A DNA stretch of 64,000 nt from a virus. The DNA lies in IMG/VR virus record IMGVR_UViG_3300042549_001429, positions 1 to 64,000 of that record; one strand, 5' to 3'. Below are positions 48,201 through 55,154 of the stretch, in pieces (the stretch's first letter is position 1; each line of letters begins with the position of its first letter). The notes under the pieces are model-generated. The model had not been told where the DNA came from. It worked only from the letters and a program-made list of their open reading frames with translations, and searched no databases. The position numbers and the translations under genes were made by a program.

Positions 48201-48266
48201 AAAAAGAAAAGCAAGAAGAAAGGTTCAGGTGGAGGCTTTAAGGCTAAGAAGTTTGGAGGCGACTAA
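39261..48266 (+). CDS. 3001-residue giant virion/polyvalent protein
   Basis: The longest gene in the window. Residues 1-450 are charged helices, and about 480-760 carry hydrophobic segments (GAFLGLAESLPAMIGGSGPA). A central domain (about 1140-1400) contains GFNEAVEQAI, then FRAVHDFFGHAELGNSFGPL with EENAWNVHARMYSPLARRAM. I recall this domain from large polyvalent phage proteins; HDFFGH (1332-1337) is a plausible metal site. Long coiled coils and a conserved helical C-terminal half follow, then a Gly/Lys tail. By position it is the gp16-like injected protein. Convergent with the 48263 gene (4-nt overlap). No RNA polymerase signature was seen. Confidence 0.7.
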   Translation: MNELEKLYNVLFREGKTSKSFQEFQTQYANDNAYREKVYEVVLRDGFTDKDKETFFSVYKPSSSVQSPAAQLPVAEEIKKKESTTALPSADGGLAQQGPKNRAPLFKPEGFDKQMPTAADATFVKKPKLDLVEKKVATAVDDRALEVEKRKAEDLFDKQTVKPRVDQSVYLKERLSNINKNLINREEEYVVPEMQYQFGDLGFKFEETGATGDFMKVVAPNGKTIEVSLDNFLDSSSEAEANKLQSFIKNNTPQKGLFVLEKTMREQDKKFNSQKQVDDEIKKINADVTALNQKQKNFLLKKTAYENEIAELEKTPASQRNTEQFNAKLNQLEQRRAAMTEEVQSILGEEEAIKNKGKALDTSVGKYTIAKSKQGTWGGGIWDSFLGGIGKMASAAASTTIDIMTEIAPAGFGMSPQDVKNVTIEKAAKIGVAPPTANQNIEDWKKTLTPQQLNDWEDEMDDYIKKSLKKEVLPSTRVGLKTLAGDPDTTLEWENLKKQGFWGGAFLGLAESLPAMIGGSGPAGWAQRTAQMYGQVSDGLAQEMENDPEFADISENEKLAITLPIGITSAVLEAYGLKNVLASTGIINKITMSALGKAGRGVGAKSFRELVENEVQSRLLKGTLILGAAGLAEGETGALQEVSETTFKAIYNEIKGKDMFETPESALDFVENVVVAGAQEAVGGFVLGVPSSVSAAYSEKGFLKMDDNVFRTFELMANDETLQSAYIAKLKEKIANGEITVEEGKNKLNDYRNSVGLFRQLPDGLTTQQKKEAMNLLKEKRDLEQYVNGKDASLVSRQKNRINAINEELTKISEQDGGQVQSETTPEATKRRERIVELLKVLEDDNTAIEYDTSNKLPLEERNKVIEEIKTLKAEEDAVQKQATSQVPVQSGAGVSQEVAQGEPQAEPQVATQEGVQEEVVSSKTRVNIAPFFNTKVETVQEAEQLRQAPEYKAYKETLVKLAEQLGIPGIIIDDVIGGYKNESGEEIVEISNQITFENATLDQVEEYAAMIAALAPEVQEASIAAQYVNEGDATHNANEYRFKVNNIDNAIKALKGAGITDFSINENDSTVTFTDVFDFADAQLQDKIGKFAELLDENNTTYEQQQFRPTESRYVDKGKRKEIIRRVKSDGARPESRGQGFNEAVEQAIQRDAAFQGTTYEEYSGAKPKGPAAGNRLFNEPIKAVAEIANRYYQRAFGTKRPDFKGTRQLDKARAKRISDAFDAMKHSPNDPQVRAAYNALAKETIAQYQAFLDAGYVVEINNQEPYANSQEMIDDLRNNKRIKIFSTESGFGDTPITAKQRKENPLLAKTKFTDVNGQPMLVNDLFRAVHDFFGHAELGNSFGPLGEENAWNVHARMYSPLARRAMTTETRGQNSYVNFSGINEEADKIREQSRKLREEGKLEEALKLTDEIYEKTSFADQKVGLLPEEFSQIDEEVVAEPVAEPVVEEEVTEEFVPISYGDITGAAFTKENAIDYEEDTREDTNGRQYTYLSSITMEVVDGNGETVGTITKLSDGEGLLSFTAEDLNGRTVLKGKEFPTLRDAKVALAEVTNKIRQKEFDKQQKAVTKEREAAKSKADKAKAREKAKQKAKEPQVEEEVVEEVQGKMDELLELDPKQKGTGQKILDGLDSMIKDIEKFEKGTLGVNIALPIMKGILQTIRALVQAGMTLQEAIKKAAKDSGTTVKQVVNGINAIGQIAPIQEAYDALMAKADALIARQKSRGIADKKIVSNLDTMIRNSDVYKNATDAQRKIMEREARVKMGVGPRKAASIGRVIGVLKDITNVSRQEKLQIISRIRELSRDVAKDLAQEIKDLAKEGKITAVQAANVIARFGNVNLLNEMSVSNFVDYMAKVFADADYDNKIKGARSKIAKARNNIATKIGIADGLMLPLQKLFSINPELIPDAQLERYLELLKMFSASDAVLTLENKVAVKKDVDAILKDIDAEQSKADELAEIFSNSKNQVFNDEGDLDYAASLKKMVKEGDITEEDAELMRKYKQDIIPQVEPTPLSDEEIAKKKEEQIADLKKAKVVTDGLPSRDENRLAKRLADLIANTSKEDLMKLSLTDLKNLLKVVNNINNGYLPHYAQIMVEKINAIKYGKILAAAIKAAKPLKFSELYSRFKAAIIRSQKGGIAEMVRRNPLYYIDQVFGDFKTKNIFEALFEQTAEAEANFKAELKKVQTILEKAEAKVAKSFNLNPDETLMSKFKMMTYMIQLEYESNKGSEQVNPAAAYLRETIKHIDGGKSRFGERDANMLQDILTNYSKDGEIDNEKLFNSFNQAEKDAISDIRKVNESLKDKAQYTAAIIRGDAIDPLNNYVHLNVLHDTEPLDVSAATDFLNQANNSRRPSTKAKSLISRTKGAKPLNFDVFASAQRGAKFVILDYNLTEPIRTARRTMNQATAELEEQGRIPKMQRDVKNAIDGAFEEAVSNLLTNSILQNSLADEAIDFISKQGYRAVLAGTGRFAAELTSNISYAILADPKAFTTGAKYKGLIMSTLAPAIMENVGSKQTNRIFPNTTLSGSFVDTSILSQATGIQGTSSKNPVLNKMQQIYNLTGKKYQNVIELTADTLISTPDKLVMRPMWFGAFANEFKKASGSEVDFDKIAANDKAYMDANQDAIQKAKRAADQKSVMTGATDNAFMGILKGTVKPNQSFSSRAFNNFNNYMTRFLIFEYVTARTAIYAMVGDGSLSKRQGAAMLAAVATRMTVYTLLSQMMANGIMGLFGIGDDEEEDEKSLMQKIGQSLTGTFTSLLIGRDFGNATKLVINYGLEEINEKHLDFLREGEYDPYKDGIAYSIIPREDRPDDNLGNLLMNMTGSLGPAYNTANLIYKNRNRIVTGETEKKELDAIEREDRTVKERIPLELLGNFGLIPFYKDVKKMVNKSIYASIKEAERVAERNKRRDTDLLGGYENKTDLKRYNPELYEKNFGEGSEWYESTKEEREAKEKEAKEEQKIKDRMNNYTPEGEGGFGSAGFGKKKSKKKGSGGGFKAKKFGGD
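42021..42036. repeat. Dispersed 16-bp palindrome, copy 4
   Basis: GTGTCTTCAAAGACAC inside the giant gene, read as VSSKT in the same frame as copy 1, in a Gln/Glu/Pro low-complexity linker. Confidence 0.85.
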
Positions 48267-48676
48267 ACGTGCCTCACATACTTCATCTCCTTCTGCTTAT
48301 CATAGTAGACCATTAACTCAGCGTCATTAAACGAACCATCACGGGGAGGGCGACCTCCCCATTTAACTTCTCCTCTTAGTTTGTTGGCCTGACCGTATAT
48401 GATTCCATCATCACAAGCCCATATCAAAACAGGAGTAATCCTTTTGTCTATTAGTTTGACCAACTTCCTTGCCGATACAGGCAGAGGGTATGCCAACTTC
48501 ATTGACCTGAGTCTGCCCTTTACTTCTGCGTATGCTATCAAGTTGTTGTCCTTGTCGAACACTTTGTAGTCGATGTCCTGAGGGTCTAGTTTTTTGTAAG
48601 ACCCTCCAAAAATACTGACGAACAACTCGATTGCTTTCTTCTCTCTTAATAAGTCTGTTTCTGTTTCAAAAATCAT
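48263..48676 (-). CDS. PD-(D/E)XK-type nuclease candidate
   Basis: 137 residues. The core IDYKVFDKDNNLIAYAEVKGRL has Asp then Glu-x-Lys in the spacing of PD-(D/E)XK nucleases, followed by a helix and two strands (ITPVLIWACDDGIIYGQANK). The size is that of a minimal Holliday-junction resolvase or restriction-like nuclease. It is the last gene of the minus-strand replication arm and overlaps the giant gene tail to tail. Repair or junction resolution is likely. Confidence 0.6.
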   Translation of the reverse strand: MIFETETDLLREKKAIELFVSIFGGSYKKLDPQDIDYKVFDKDNNLIAYAEVKGRLRSMKLAYPLPVSARKLVKLIDKRITPVLIWACDDGIIYGQANKLRGEVKWGGRPPRDGSFNDAELMVYYDKQKEMKYVRHV

Positions 48677-48860
48677 CTTCTTCTATTGACTTTAAAATTA
48701 AACGTAGGTCTACGATTATGTCTCTGATGTCCTTTTCTGCGGGCTTAAAGTCCCTGTCCACAAGGTTCTCGTAGATGTTTGCTAACAACAAATGGTTTTG
48801 ATTTATTCTAAAAGATATACGCTCCGCCCGGGCGTTCTCTTTCTTCAGGTAGTTCTCCAT
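48666..48860 (-). CDS. Small helical protein, unknown
   Basis: 64 residues, helical: NYLKKENARAERISFRINQN then HLLLANIYENLVDRDFKPAE. It overlaps the genes on both sides (11 and 53 nt), consistent with coupled translation in the arm. No family is recognised. Confidence 0.55.
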   Translation of the reverse strand: MENYLKKENARAERISFRINQNHLLLANIYENLVDRDFKPAEKDIRDIIVDLRLILKSIEEDDF

Positions 48861-49356
48861 AGTCTATCATTCCGTTAAACATTAAATTTATTTTCTTGTA
48901 GACGAGGAACTCTTTACCAATCGGTGTGCGATAATCAATCATGTCAATTATGTTTTTAATTCTCTCGTACTTTTCTATCTTTTTATTTAGCCTTTCTCTG
49001 TCCAAAAGTAGTTCATCAATCCTTACTTTTAGACTAACAATGTTCTTATTTTCTTCATCAATGGTTTCAGTGACTACATTACCAAAGGCATTCTTACAAT
49101 GGACATACTTCTCTGCCATTCCATCTGTGTATTTAATCATGTCGTCCACGTCATACATATAGTGCACTATTGATGAGTGGTCTTTCTTCAAGTACCTTCC
49201 TATCTCTGAGCGAGTATATCCTCTGTCGCTAAGTATCTTGGAAAATATCTTACGAGCGTTTACCGCTTCTCTCTTGTTTGTTTTCTTTACTATCTCTACT
49301 TTAAATGCTTCTGAAACAATAGTCCTTAACACATCCATTTCGTATGTACTATTCAT
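48808..49356 (-). CDS. DnaA domain IV-like DNA-binding protein
   Basis: 182 residues from the ATG at 49356, which has AAGGAG just before it; an earlier in-frame start lies at 49392. Residues about 35-75 (NARKIFSKILSDRGYTRSEI then GRYLKKDHSSIVHYMYDVDD) carry the DnaA domain IV signature, where DHSSIVH corresponds to the DnaA-box recognition DHxTVxH. The rest is a charged helix and has no AAA+ ATPase. It could compete for or read DnaA-like sites in host or phage DNA. A second such protein is at 57043. Confidence 0.7.
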   Translation of the reverse strand: MNSTYEMDVLRTIVSEAFKVEIVKKTNKREAVNARKIFSKILSDRGYTRSEIGRYLKKDHSSIVHYMYDVDDMIKYTDGMAEKYVHCKNAFGNVVTETIDEENKNIVSLKVRIDELLLDRERLNKKIEKYERIKNIIDMIDYRTPIGKEFLVYKKINLMFNGMIDYGELPEERERPGGAYIF

Positions 49357-49600
49357 GTTTTTCTCCTTTATAGATTTCAACTTTAATTCCATGAGCTCCT
49401 AGCTCTTTTAATCGGTACTCCTGCAGCTTAGAAACTTTCCCTGTTGGTCTCTTGACTTCAATGAATATAACGTCAGAGTCCTTTGGTATGGCTATCAGGT
49501 CAGGGATGCCATTCTTGTTGGTGTTAATCAACTTGATTACGTAATATCCCTGAGCCTCTAACTCTTTAATTTTCTTTGTCTGTATCTGCTGCTCTGTCAT
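49349..49600 (-). CDS. VRR-NUC domain nuclease
   Basis: 83 residues from the ATG that overlaps the previous stop (ATGA). It contains a complete VRR-NUC fold: NKNGIPDLIAIPKDSDVIFI then EVKRPTGKVSKLQEYRLKEL, giving the PD...ExK catalytic set, and HGIKVEIYKG. Single-domain versions are common in phages and act on branched DNA. The frame continues upstream to 49660 but would overlap the neighbour by 64 nt. Confidence 0.8.
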   Translation of the reverse strand: MTEQQIQTKKIKELEAQGYYVIKLINTNKNGIPDLIAIPKDSDVIFIEVKRPTGKVSKLQEYRLKELGAHGIKVEIYKGEKHE

Positions 49601-49905
49601 ACCTCTATTGACTTTGTTTCTTTCAACAACTCTTTGATTGACATATTCACCTGAGTACATTCTTTAATGAACTCTATAAGCCGCTCTAGGTCCTCAGCCC
49701 TGAAGGCAAACCTATTTGCTAAAAAGAAACCATAAGGCTTACAGCTTTCGTCCAAATCAATCTCGTCAATTTGAACGGCCAATTGTTTTTGTGGTAGAAC
49801 AACCAATGTGAATATCACGGTGTACTCCTTCCCTTCCTTTATCCACTTGTGTGCAGGGATTCTGCTTGGTTTTTCTTTGTCATTGATGCAGATACACTTA
49901 ATCAT
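49597..49905 (-). CDS. Conserved phage protein, unknown
   Basis: 102 residues. A small beta-domain (KCICINDKEKPSRIPAHKWI, KEGKEYTVIFTLVVLPQKQL) is followed by GFFLANRFAFRAEDLERLIE. This arrangement is frequent in phages of many hosts as an unassigned small protein. ATGA overlaps on both sides bind it to the nuclease operon. Confidence 0.6.
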   Translation of the reverse strand: MIKCICINDKEKPSRIPAHKWIKEGKEYTVIFTLVVLPQKQLAVQIDEIDLDESCKPYGFFLANRFAFRAEDLERLIEFIKECTQVNMSIKELLKETKSIEV

Positions 49906-50552
49906 TTTTCCGTTTCGTTTATTTCGTTTATGTCATAGTAAAAAGAATTTCCGTTTGCGCTAACCCACCGGTCGCTTTCTGCCTCCACGCACTGCAGCTC
50001 TGTGTCCACCTTGAACTCTTTAGGTTCCACGGGAAACGTATTGGTTATGAAGTTAGAGTCCTTCCAATAAATCCTGTTGTTCGGTTGGCACAGCAGGTAC
50101 CCCTCGTCAGCCAATAGGATGTGGCCACACTTGTAGTCGGTAGGCTCGTCAGAGTACGGATTGTTGAACCAATCCACGGTGAGCAGGTACGTTGCCCACA
50201 CGAGCGTCTTGTCCTTGAGTATCACCTTGCATCGTTTCTCTGCTAGATATAAGTACTCAATCACGCTCACGTTCTCGCTGAAGCAATCCCACAACTGCTT
50301 GAAGTCGCTCGGGATGTCGTTGGTTGGCTCGTGGAAGAACAACTCTGAGATAGGCACACGGCTCCTGAGCATCCCATAGTCGGTCATAATGTGGAAGGTT
50401 AGAATCTTCCCCGCCACACTCTGAATAGCGAATGCGTAGCAGTTGTCGTAGGTCTTGTGGTCTTCCTCTTTCTTGGTCAACCAACTCCTGCGAACTTTTA
50501 ACTTTAGGTTGGGGATGTTGGCATTCAAAACATTCTGTTCGTTAGTTATCAT
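49902..50552 (-). CDS. Conserved phage protein, unknown
   Basis: 216 residues, mixed alpha/beta with many aromatic residues. Distinct pieces are TFHIMTDYGMLRSRVPISEL, FDCFSENVSVIEYLYLAEKR-type and GHILLADEGYLLCQPNNRIY then WKDSNFITNTFPV. I recall similar proteins in aquatic phages without a function. Its DNA is distinctly richer in G+C than its neighbours (frequent CTC, GTC, GCC), which may mark recent acquisition. Confidence 0.6.
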   Translation of the reverse strand: MITNEQNVLNANIPNLKLKVRRSWLTKKEEDHKTYDNCYAFAIQSVAGKILTFHIMTDYGMLRSRVPISELFFHEPTNDIPSDFKQLWDCFSENVSVIEYLYLAEKRCKVILKDKTLVWATYLLTVDWFNNPYSDEPTDYKCGHILLADEGYLLCQPNNRIYWKDSNFITNTFPVEPKEFKVDTELQCVEAESDRWVSANGNSFYYDINEINETEK

Positions 50553-50779
50553 AGTTTCTCTAGTTCTTGTTTAACTTCTTCCCAATATCTCCATTGTTTA
50601 TCTAATGGATAAATATGCCAATCAATACAGCGTTTTATCTCACCTAATGCTATCAGTGCACATTGTTTGGCATTATAATTAAGTTGATTTACAAATAACA
50701 CATCATCATTTGTTGTTGGATAATAAGAATACTTTTTAAACTTATGTACCAACTCTTCTGCTTTTTCTTTAGGTGTCAT
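50549..50779 (-). CDS. Small helical protein, unknown
   Basis: 76 residues: TPKEKAEELVHKFKKYSYYP, NAKQCALIALGEIKRCIDWH, YWEEVKQELEKL. The KEKAxELVxKF start and AKQCALIAxxEI motif recur in small proteins of Bacteroidota phages. It overlaps the helicase gene by 11 nt and the next gene by 4 nt. Role unknown. Confidence 0.6.
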   Translation of the reverse strand: MTPKEKAEELVHKFKKYSYYPTTNDDVLFVNQLNYNAKQCALIALGEIKRCIDWHIYPLDKQWRYWEEVKQELEKL

Positions 50780-52232
50780 AAAAATCTTTTTTAAAATGGT
50801 TGATAGTGTAGTCTTTCTTTTTGGTCACTGCTTTATAAATTTCGTACTCAATTCCGTCCTTGGCAAATACCCAATAAACTTTATTCTCAAGCCTATCCTT
50901 GGTCGTCATCCTATCCTTGCTCTGCCAATAACTCGTAGCACTGAAGTCAATGTTATAGTACACCAAGAAGTCAGCGTCACGCAAAGATATTCCCTCTCTA
51001 CCTGATACAATCTGAAGGGCAATGCTCTTGTCAGTGTCTTCAAAGACACTCAATTCTGTAGTCAGGGTGTCACCAAATACACTCTTCAGTGCAGCCAACT
51101 CCTCCTTGAACTTGTAGAAGATTCCAATCTTGGACGTACAGAAGTTGTCGTAAATGAACTGAGCCTTAGTCAGGTCAAGCACCATACTGTTACCGCTCTC
51201 GAACTTTATCGTTCCACTGCACAACTGATGAACCTTCATCATCAACTTGACCGGGGTGTCTGCAAGGATGGTCTCCTCTTTCCCCTCGATAACCAAGTCA
51301 CGCTTTAGTTTCTTAATCATTGAGTAAGTCCTGTCGCTCATCTGTACCTCAAGCACCTCCTCAATGGTCTCTGCTTTGAACCCTGCCTCCGCTTGCGTGT
51401 AGTTAATCGTGTACGGCTCCATGGCTTTGACTATCGTATCCAAGCCACCGCTGTAGTCCTTGATAAACATCCCGTTGATTTTCTTTTGCGTCACGTTCAC
51501 GTACTTATCACAGAATCTGTAAAAGTTTCTGAACTCATCGAACGGATTTTTTGGGATAGCATAGACCTGATGGTACATCTGAGAGTAAGACTCAGGGGTT
51601 GGTGTCCCTGATAGCAGTATTACCTTTGGCCTGTACTTTTGAATCACGCTCGCTACCAACTCTGCCCTGCCACTTGGCTTAGGGAATGCTCCCATGCTGT
51701 GAGCCTCATCGCAAACTATTAAATCCCATCTCTCATTGTTCATTACCAAGTGGAGGCTCTCGTAGTTGATTACCGTAATTTGATAGGATGGCATAAGAAG
51801 ATTATAGTCAGCCTCAATTGTGCTGATGGCTTTCTTCTTGGTAATAAATAGCACACGCTGTGCGTGTATTCTATCGGCAATACCTAGACTCGTAAGAGTC
51901 TTGCCTGTCCTCACCTCCATGGCAAGGTACAGGAACCCATGCTTCTCAAGTATCTGAGAGCCTTTCTCGATTATGTCTGTCTGATAATCTCTGAATGTTA
52001 CGCCTCCTTTCTTTTCCATCTCGTGTAGGTTTTTGTAGTACTCGCAGCTCCTGATTATTCTGTCTACAGTTTCTTTGTCGGTAGTGTGTTTAGGCACTTT
52101 GAGTATCTCTACATTACGACCTCTACCTACTTTTACATCTTTGGTTTGTGTGACAACTGATTTAAGAATCTCGCATTGCCTCCACATCATCTCGTTACTG
52201 TAACAGGGTATGCGTGGTACTATGTCTATCAT
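50769..52232 (-). CDS. DEAH-box SNF2-type helicase
   Basis: 487 residues. Motif I is AMEVRTGKTLTSLG (108-112 RTGKT), motif II is VCDEAHS (175-178), motif III is LLSGTPTPES (208-211). The C-terminal motifs are QIVSGREGISLRDADFLVYY then YWQSKDRMTTKDR. It belongs to superfamily 2 and resembles phage DNA helicases that remodel replication or recombination intermediates. A 16-bp palindrome copy sits inside it. ATGA overlap with the upstream gene indicates coupled expression in the replication arm. Confidence 0.88.
   Translation of the reverse strand: MIDIVPRIPCYSNEMMWRQCEILKSVVTQTKDVKVGRGRNVEILKVPKHTTDKETVDRIIRSCEYYKNLHEMEKKGGVTFRDYQTDIIEKGSQILEKHGFLYLAMEVRTGKTLTSLGIADRIHAQRVLFITKKKAISTIEADYNLLMPSYQITVINYESLHLVMNNERWDLIVCDEAHSMGAFPKPSGRAELVASVIQKYRPKVILLSGTPTPESYSQMYHQVYAIPKNPFDEFRNFYRFCDKYVNVTQKKINGMFIKDYSGGLDTIVKAMEPYTINYTQAEAGFKAETIEEVLEVQMSDRTYSMIKKLKRDLVIEGKEETILADTPVKLMMKVHQLCSGTIKFESGNSMVLDLTKAQFIYDNFCTSKIGIFYKFKEELAALKSVFGDTLTTELSVFEDTDKSIALQIVSGREGISLRDADFLVYYNIDFSATSYWQSKDRMTTKDRLENKVYWVFAKDGIEYEIYKAVTKKKDYTINHFKKDFYDT
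51034..51049. repeat. Dispersed 16-bp palindrome, copy 5
   Basis: GTGTCTTCAAAGACAC on the plus strand within the helicase gene. In the gene's own sense it reads GTGTCTTTGAAGACAC (VFEDT), opposite to the other copies relative to transcription. Confidence 0.85.
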
Positions 52233-52564
52233 TTTTTCAATCTCTTTTTACAATTACCGCAGAACATCTTTCTGCTGTACTCGGTGATTAATGGTTGGGT
52301 GCACTCGCATCCTATTTCTTTTCTCGTTCCGTCCCTGTTGAAGTTCTCTTCCATTACTAAGACTATCTCAACACACTTCTCGAACATCTCGAATGCAGAA
52401 AAATAATCTATCATCATCTCGAACAACTCAAACGGTGGGTCTTGGTCAGGTGCGTGAGCAAACAGGCTTACATCTGAATTAAGTATCTCATCCATTGTAT
52501 TCTTACCTGTTATTACATTGAATGAATTAATCATTCCAATGTGAATCATTTGTTCTTGTGTCAT
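52229..52564 (-). CDS. Small protein with C-terminal zinc-finger-like end
   Basis: 111 residues. An acidic, helical N-terminal part (DPPFELFEMMIDYFSAFEMF, EKCVEIVLVMEENFNRDG) precedes a C-terminal CECTQ...MFCGNCKKRLKK that could bind one zinc ion. It lies between primase-helicase and helicase genes, which suggests a nucleic-acid accessory role. No family recognised. Confidence 0.55.
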   Translation of the reverse strand: MTQEQMIHIGMINSFNVITGKNTMDEILNSDVSLFAHAPDQDPPFELFEMMIDYFSAFEMFEKCVEIVLVMEENFNRDGTRKEIGCECTQPLITEYSRKMFCGNCKKRLKK

Positions 52565-52570
52565 AATTTT

Positions 52571-54991
52571 TTAAAATGGTGGTTCCTCATTTGTTGTCTT
52601 CTTGCTTCTGATAATTATCCATCTACCTTGTTGGTCTCTGTCCTCCTCAGGCATCGTGCCCTCCTTGTAAATAGCGTAGGCTATCAACCACTTGTAGAAC
52701 TTTGTCCTGCTGATTGTCATCCTACCCCTCGGGCCGTAGTCAGGATACTCATCAATGAAGTTGGAATACAATTCGTTCTTGTATAGTCTCGTGTCCGTCT
52801 GCAGTGCTACGTTCCTTTCGTTGTTGTCAACAAGTCCACACCACTCTATAAACTCGTGGCAAGTCTCTGCTGATAACTGACGAATCTTTAGGTTGACAAA
52901 CTTACTCTTCACAAGTCCTGTCCTCAGGTAGTTGGTCAGACATCCAATCATGTAGTTGTCGAACTCACACCAATCGTCATCGTTCCAATCACCGAACATC
53001 AACTTACCAAACTCATCTAGTGGGGTAAACTCTTTCGTGTAGTACTGATGCAACTCCAACTCCCACTTACGTCTTGCGAATGAATTACCTGCCCCCTTGA
53101 TAGCATAGTTGGTAGTTATCGCAATCTTAGGTGACTTGCTGAATGGTATCTTGATAGCGTCCTTGTTCTTCTTCTCTAGTGTCAAACCCTCGGTCACTAC
53201 ACTGAACAGTCGCTCGAAGTCGAAGTGCTTTCTCACATCATCGAAGCAAAGTATCTGCGTGTCTGCAGACACCAACTGATAAGCGAAGCTGCGCTCGAAT
53301 GCGAATGACTTACCGTCAATCACCACAAGTTTTTTCATCTTACTCAGGGCATTCATCAATAATCCTTTGCCCGTTCCTCCTTCAGGGTTGTCACTGATTA
53401 CCTCATCGTTCAGAATCACAGCAGGGCAGAAGCTCAGGTTCTTGTAGCCATGGAGTAGGAATCCAATCGTACTCTCCATCGTCCTGACTCTGTTATCATC
53501 ACCCCCGTTGATATTGCTCACGAACTTTTTGAAGTCACATTTTTGAGTCACACCACACAACGTGAAGTTTCTGTCTATCACGTGGTCTTTCCATACGTAA
53601 CCACCCAAGTCCAAATAGTCTAGCGTGGTAACGCCATCCTTGGTAATTTTTATTGCGCAGTTTTTGTAGTACAGGTATGACGACTCCTTGTTGTCAGCGA
53701 TAAAGTAAATGTCAATCGTAGACAGAAGCGACAAGAACTCTTCCTTGAAGAATCTAGTTTGGTCAGCGAAGTAATTGTACACAGCCACATCGTCCAACTC
53801 CAATAGGTGCGTAAGCACGAAGTCCTTAATCTCTTTCTCACTCGTGTGGTCAATCAAGTTGTTGGTGACCTTAACGAATATGTAATTCTTGCCACCCTCA
53901 GGGCAGTACTTGTAGAAGCCATTGTCCTCAAGGAACTGCTTGAACTGAATGTGGATTATCTTGATGACCCCCTTATCGTTTCTGTCCCAAAAAGTTTGTT
54001 TGGAATTTTCCTCCTCAACTTTTGTGAGCACTGATTCGATGGTCTCGCTATCCAAGTTGGAGTCTTGCAATTGGATGCGTATCTCTTTTTTTGATACGCC
54101 TCTTCTCAGTTTGGCTTTGATTGAATTGATTCTCTCCTCGTCCTCGTAGTACTTGGTACCGAAGTTAGCAGTGTGTCTGTAGGCTGAGTCAATTGTTGTA
54201 CCAATCTCCCTAAGTGAGAAGTCGTCTGAAGCGAACTGATTAAGCACGTAGGAGGCAAGGCTTTTGTTGATACCGAAGTCGTTGAACGCCATCGCTAGAA
54301 CGTATGCGTTCTGATTACGCTGACCCTCACTCATCGGATACTTTTTCTCCCACCACTTTACAAGTATCTCTACAATCTTATTCTCATCTGTGATAGGGAT
54401 GGTAGCCTTGTCTCTCGTTCTACTCACCTCCGTGTACTCAGGCTCCTCAATTACATCCCAAATGGATGAGTTGTCATTAACGTAAATTAAGGGGTCGTAG
54501 GACTCGTAACATACTCGGCTAAGGTTCTTGCTCGTCTTATCGAAATAAGCGCTGTTAAAGTACTTTTCTAGGCTATTAAAGAAACTTGTATGGTTGTCTG
54601 CATCTGCAGGAATCTTAACCAATACTTTCAGGCCATTGCCTGATGGTGAAATGAATACTGAGAAGACATATTTGTTCTTGCTCAGGTTCTCTTTGTCCTG
54701 CAGTAATTCTTTCTGCTTGGTGTAGCCATCAAAGTCCAAGCATATCAATCCTGAATGCTGAAGCAATGAAGCGTCTGTCCTCTTGTTGAATGTACCGCTG
54801 AAGCAAATTGCAGGCAGCTGTTTCTTGAGCTCCTGTCTCTCGGGCTTGTTTTTTTCCAAGCGTATTTTCTTTACCAACTCCTTAGTCGCACCTGAGCCAT
54901 CCTTAATCCTCTCAAGGATTACGTGTACATCACGGAAGAAAGGTGTGTCGGTGTCTCTAATGCTTTGGAATATAGTTACAGTATGTGTCAT
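52571..54991 (-). CDS. Primase-helicase: BT4734-like primase plus SF3 helicase
   Basis: 806 residues. The N-terminal about 170 residues are BT4734/VirE-N-like (FSGTFNKRTDASLLQHSGLI, CLDFDGYTKQKEL, VFSVFISPSGNGLKVLVKIP), a prim-pol-type primase fold with its acidic pair in LDFD. After a linker, an SF3 helicase carries Walker A PEGGTGKGLLMNAL (about 535), Walker B ILCFDDVRKHFD (about 580) and KSPKIAITTNYAI. It would synthesise primers and unwind DNA as the core initiator, since no DNA polymerase is seen in the window. Its start codon lies beside an ATGTCG repeat array, a candidate origin. Confidence 0.85.
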   Translation of the reverse strand: MTHTVTIFQSIRDTDTPFFRDVHVILERIKDGSGATKELVKKIRLEKNKPERQELKKQLPAICFSGTFNKRTDASLLQHSGLICLDFDGYTKQKELLQDKENLSKNKYVFSVFISPSGNGLKVLVKIPADADNHTSFFNSLEKYFNSAYFDKTSKNLSRVCYESYDPLIYVNDNSSIWDVIEEPEYTEVSRTRDKATIPITDENKIVEILVKWWEKKYPMSEGQRNQNAYVLAMAFNDFGINKSLASYVLNQFASDDFSLREIGTTIDSAYRHTANFGTKYYEDEERINSIKAKLRRGVSKKEIRIQLQDSNLDSETIESVLTKVEEENSKQTFWDRNDKGVIKIIHIQFKQFLEDNGFYKYCPEGGKNYIFVKVTNNLIDHTSEKEIKDFVLTHLLELDDVAVYNYFADQTRFFKEEFLSLLSTIDIYFIADNKESSYLYYKNCAIKITKDGVTTLDYLDLGGYVWKDHVIDRNFTLCGVTQKCDFKKFVSNINGGDDNRVRTMESTIGFLLHGYKNLSFCPAVILNDEVISDNPEGGTGKGLLMNALSKMKKLVVIDGKSFAFERSFAYQLVSADTQILCFDDVRKHFDFERLFSVVTEGLTLEKKNKDAIKIPFSKSPKIAITTNYAIKGAGNSFARRKWELELHQYYTKEFTPLDEFGKLMFGDWNDDDWCEFDNYMIGCLTNYLRTGLVKSKFVNLKIRQLSAETCHEFIEWCGLVDNNERNVALQTDTRLYKNELYSNFIDEYPDYGPRGRMTISRTKFYKWLIAYAIYKEGTMPEEDRDQQGRWIIIRSKKTTNEEPPF

Positions 54992-54994
54992 TCT

Positions 54995-55154
54995 ATGTCG
55001 TTTTAATGTCGATTCTATGTCGCTTATTGATAGTTAACTATCTGATTACTAGAACTAATGTCGATAATGTCAATTTTATTCTTAAAATATAATTTAAAAA
55101 AAATAAGAAGAATAGATACACACATATAGAAATATGGGAGAAACGTCTTGACAT
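54995..55154. other. Candidate origin: ATGTCG repeat array by the primase gene
   Basis: ATGTCG at 54995, 55006 and 55017 (11-bp spacing), then ATGTCG at 55058 and ATGTCA at 55067 (9-bp spacing), followed by an AT-rich, A-run region and TTGACAT at 55148. This repeats the layout at 96-172. The whole gap 54992-55226 has no gene. It may combine origin and primase promoter functions. Confidence 0.55.
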
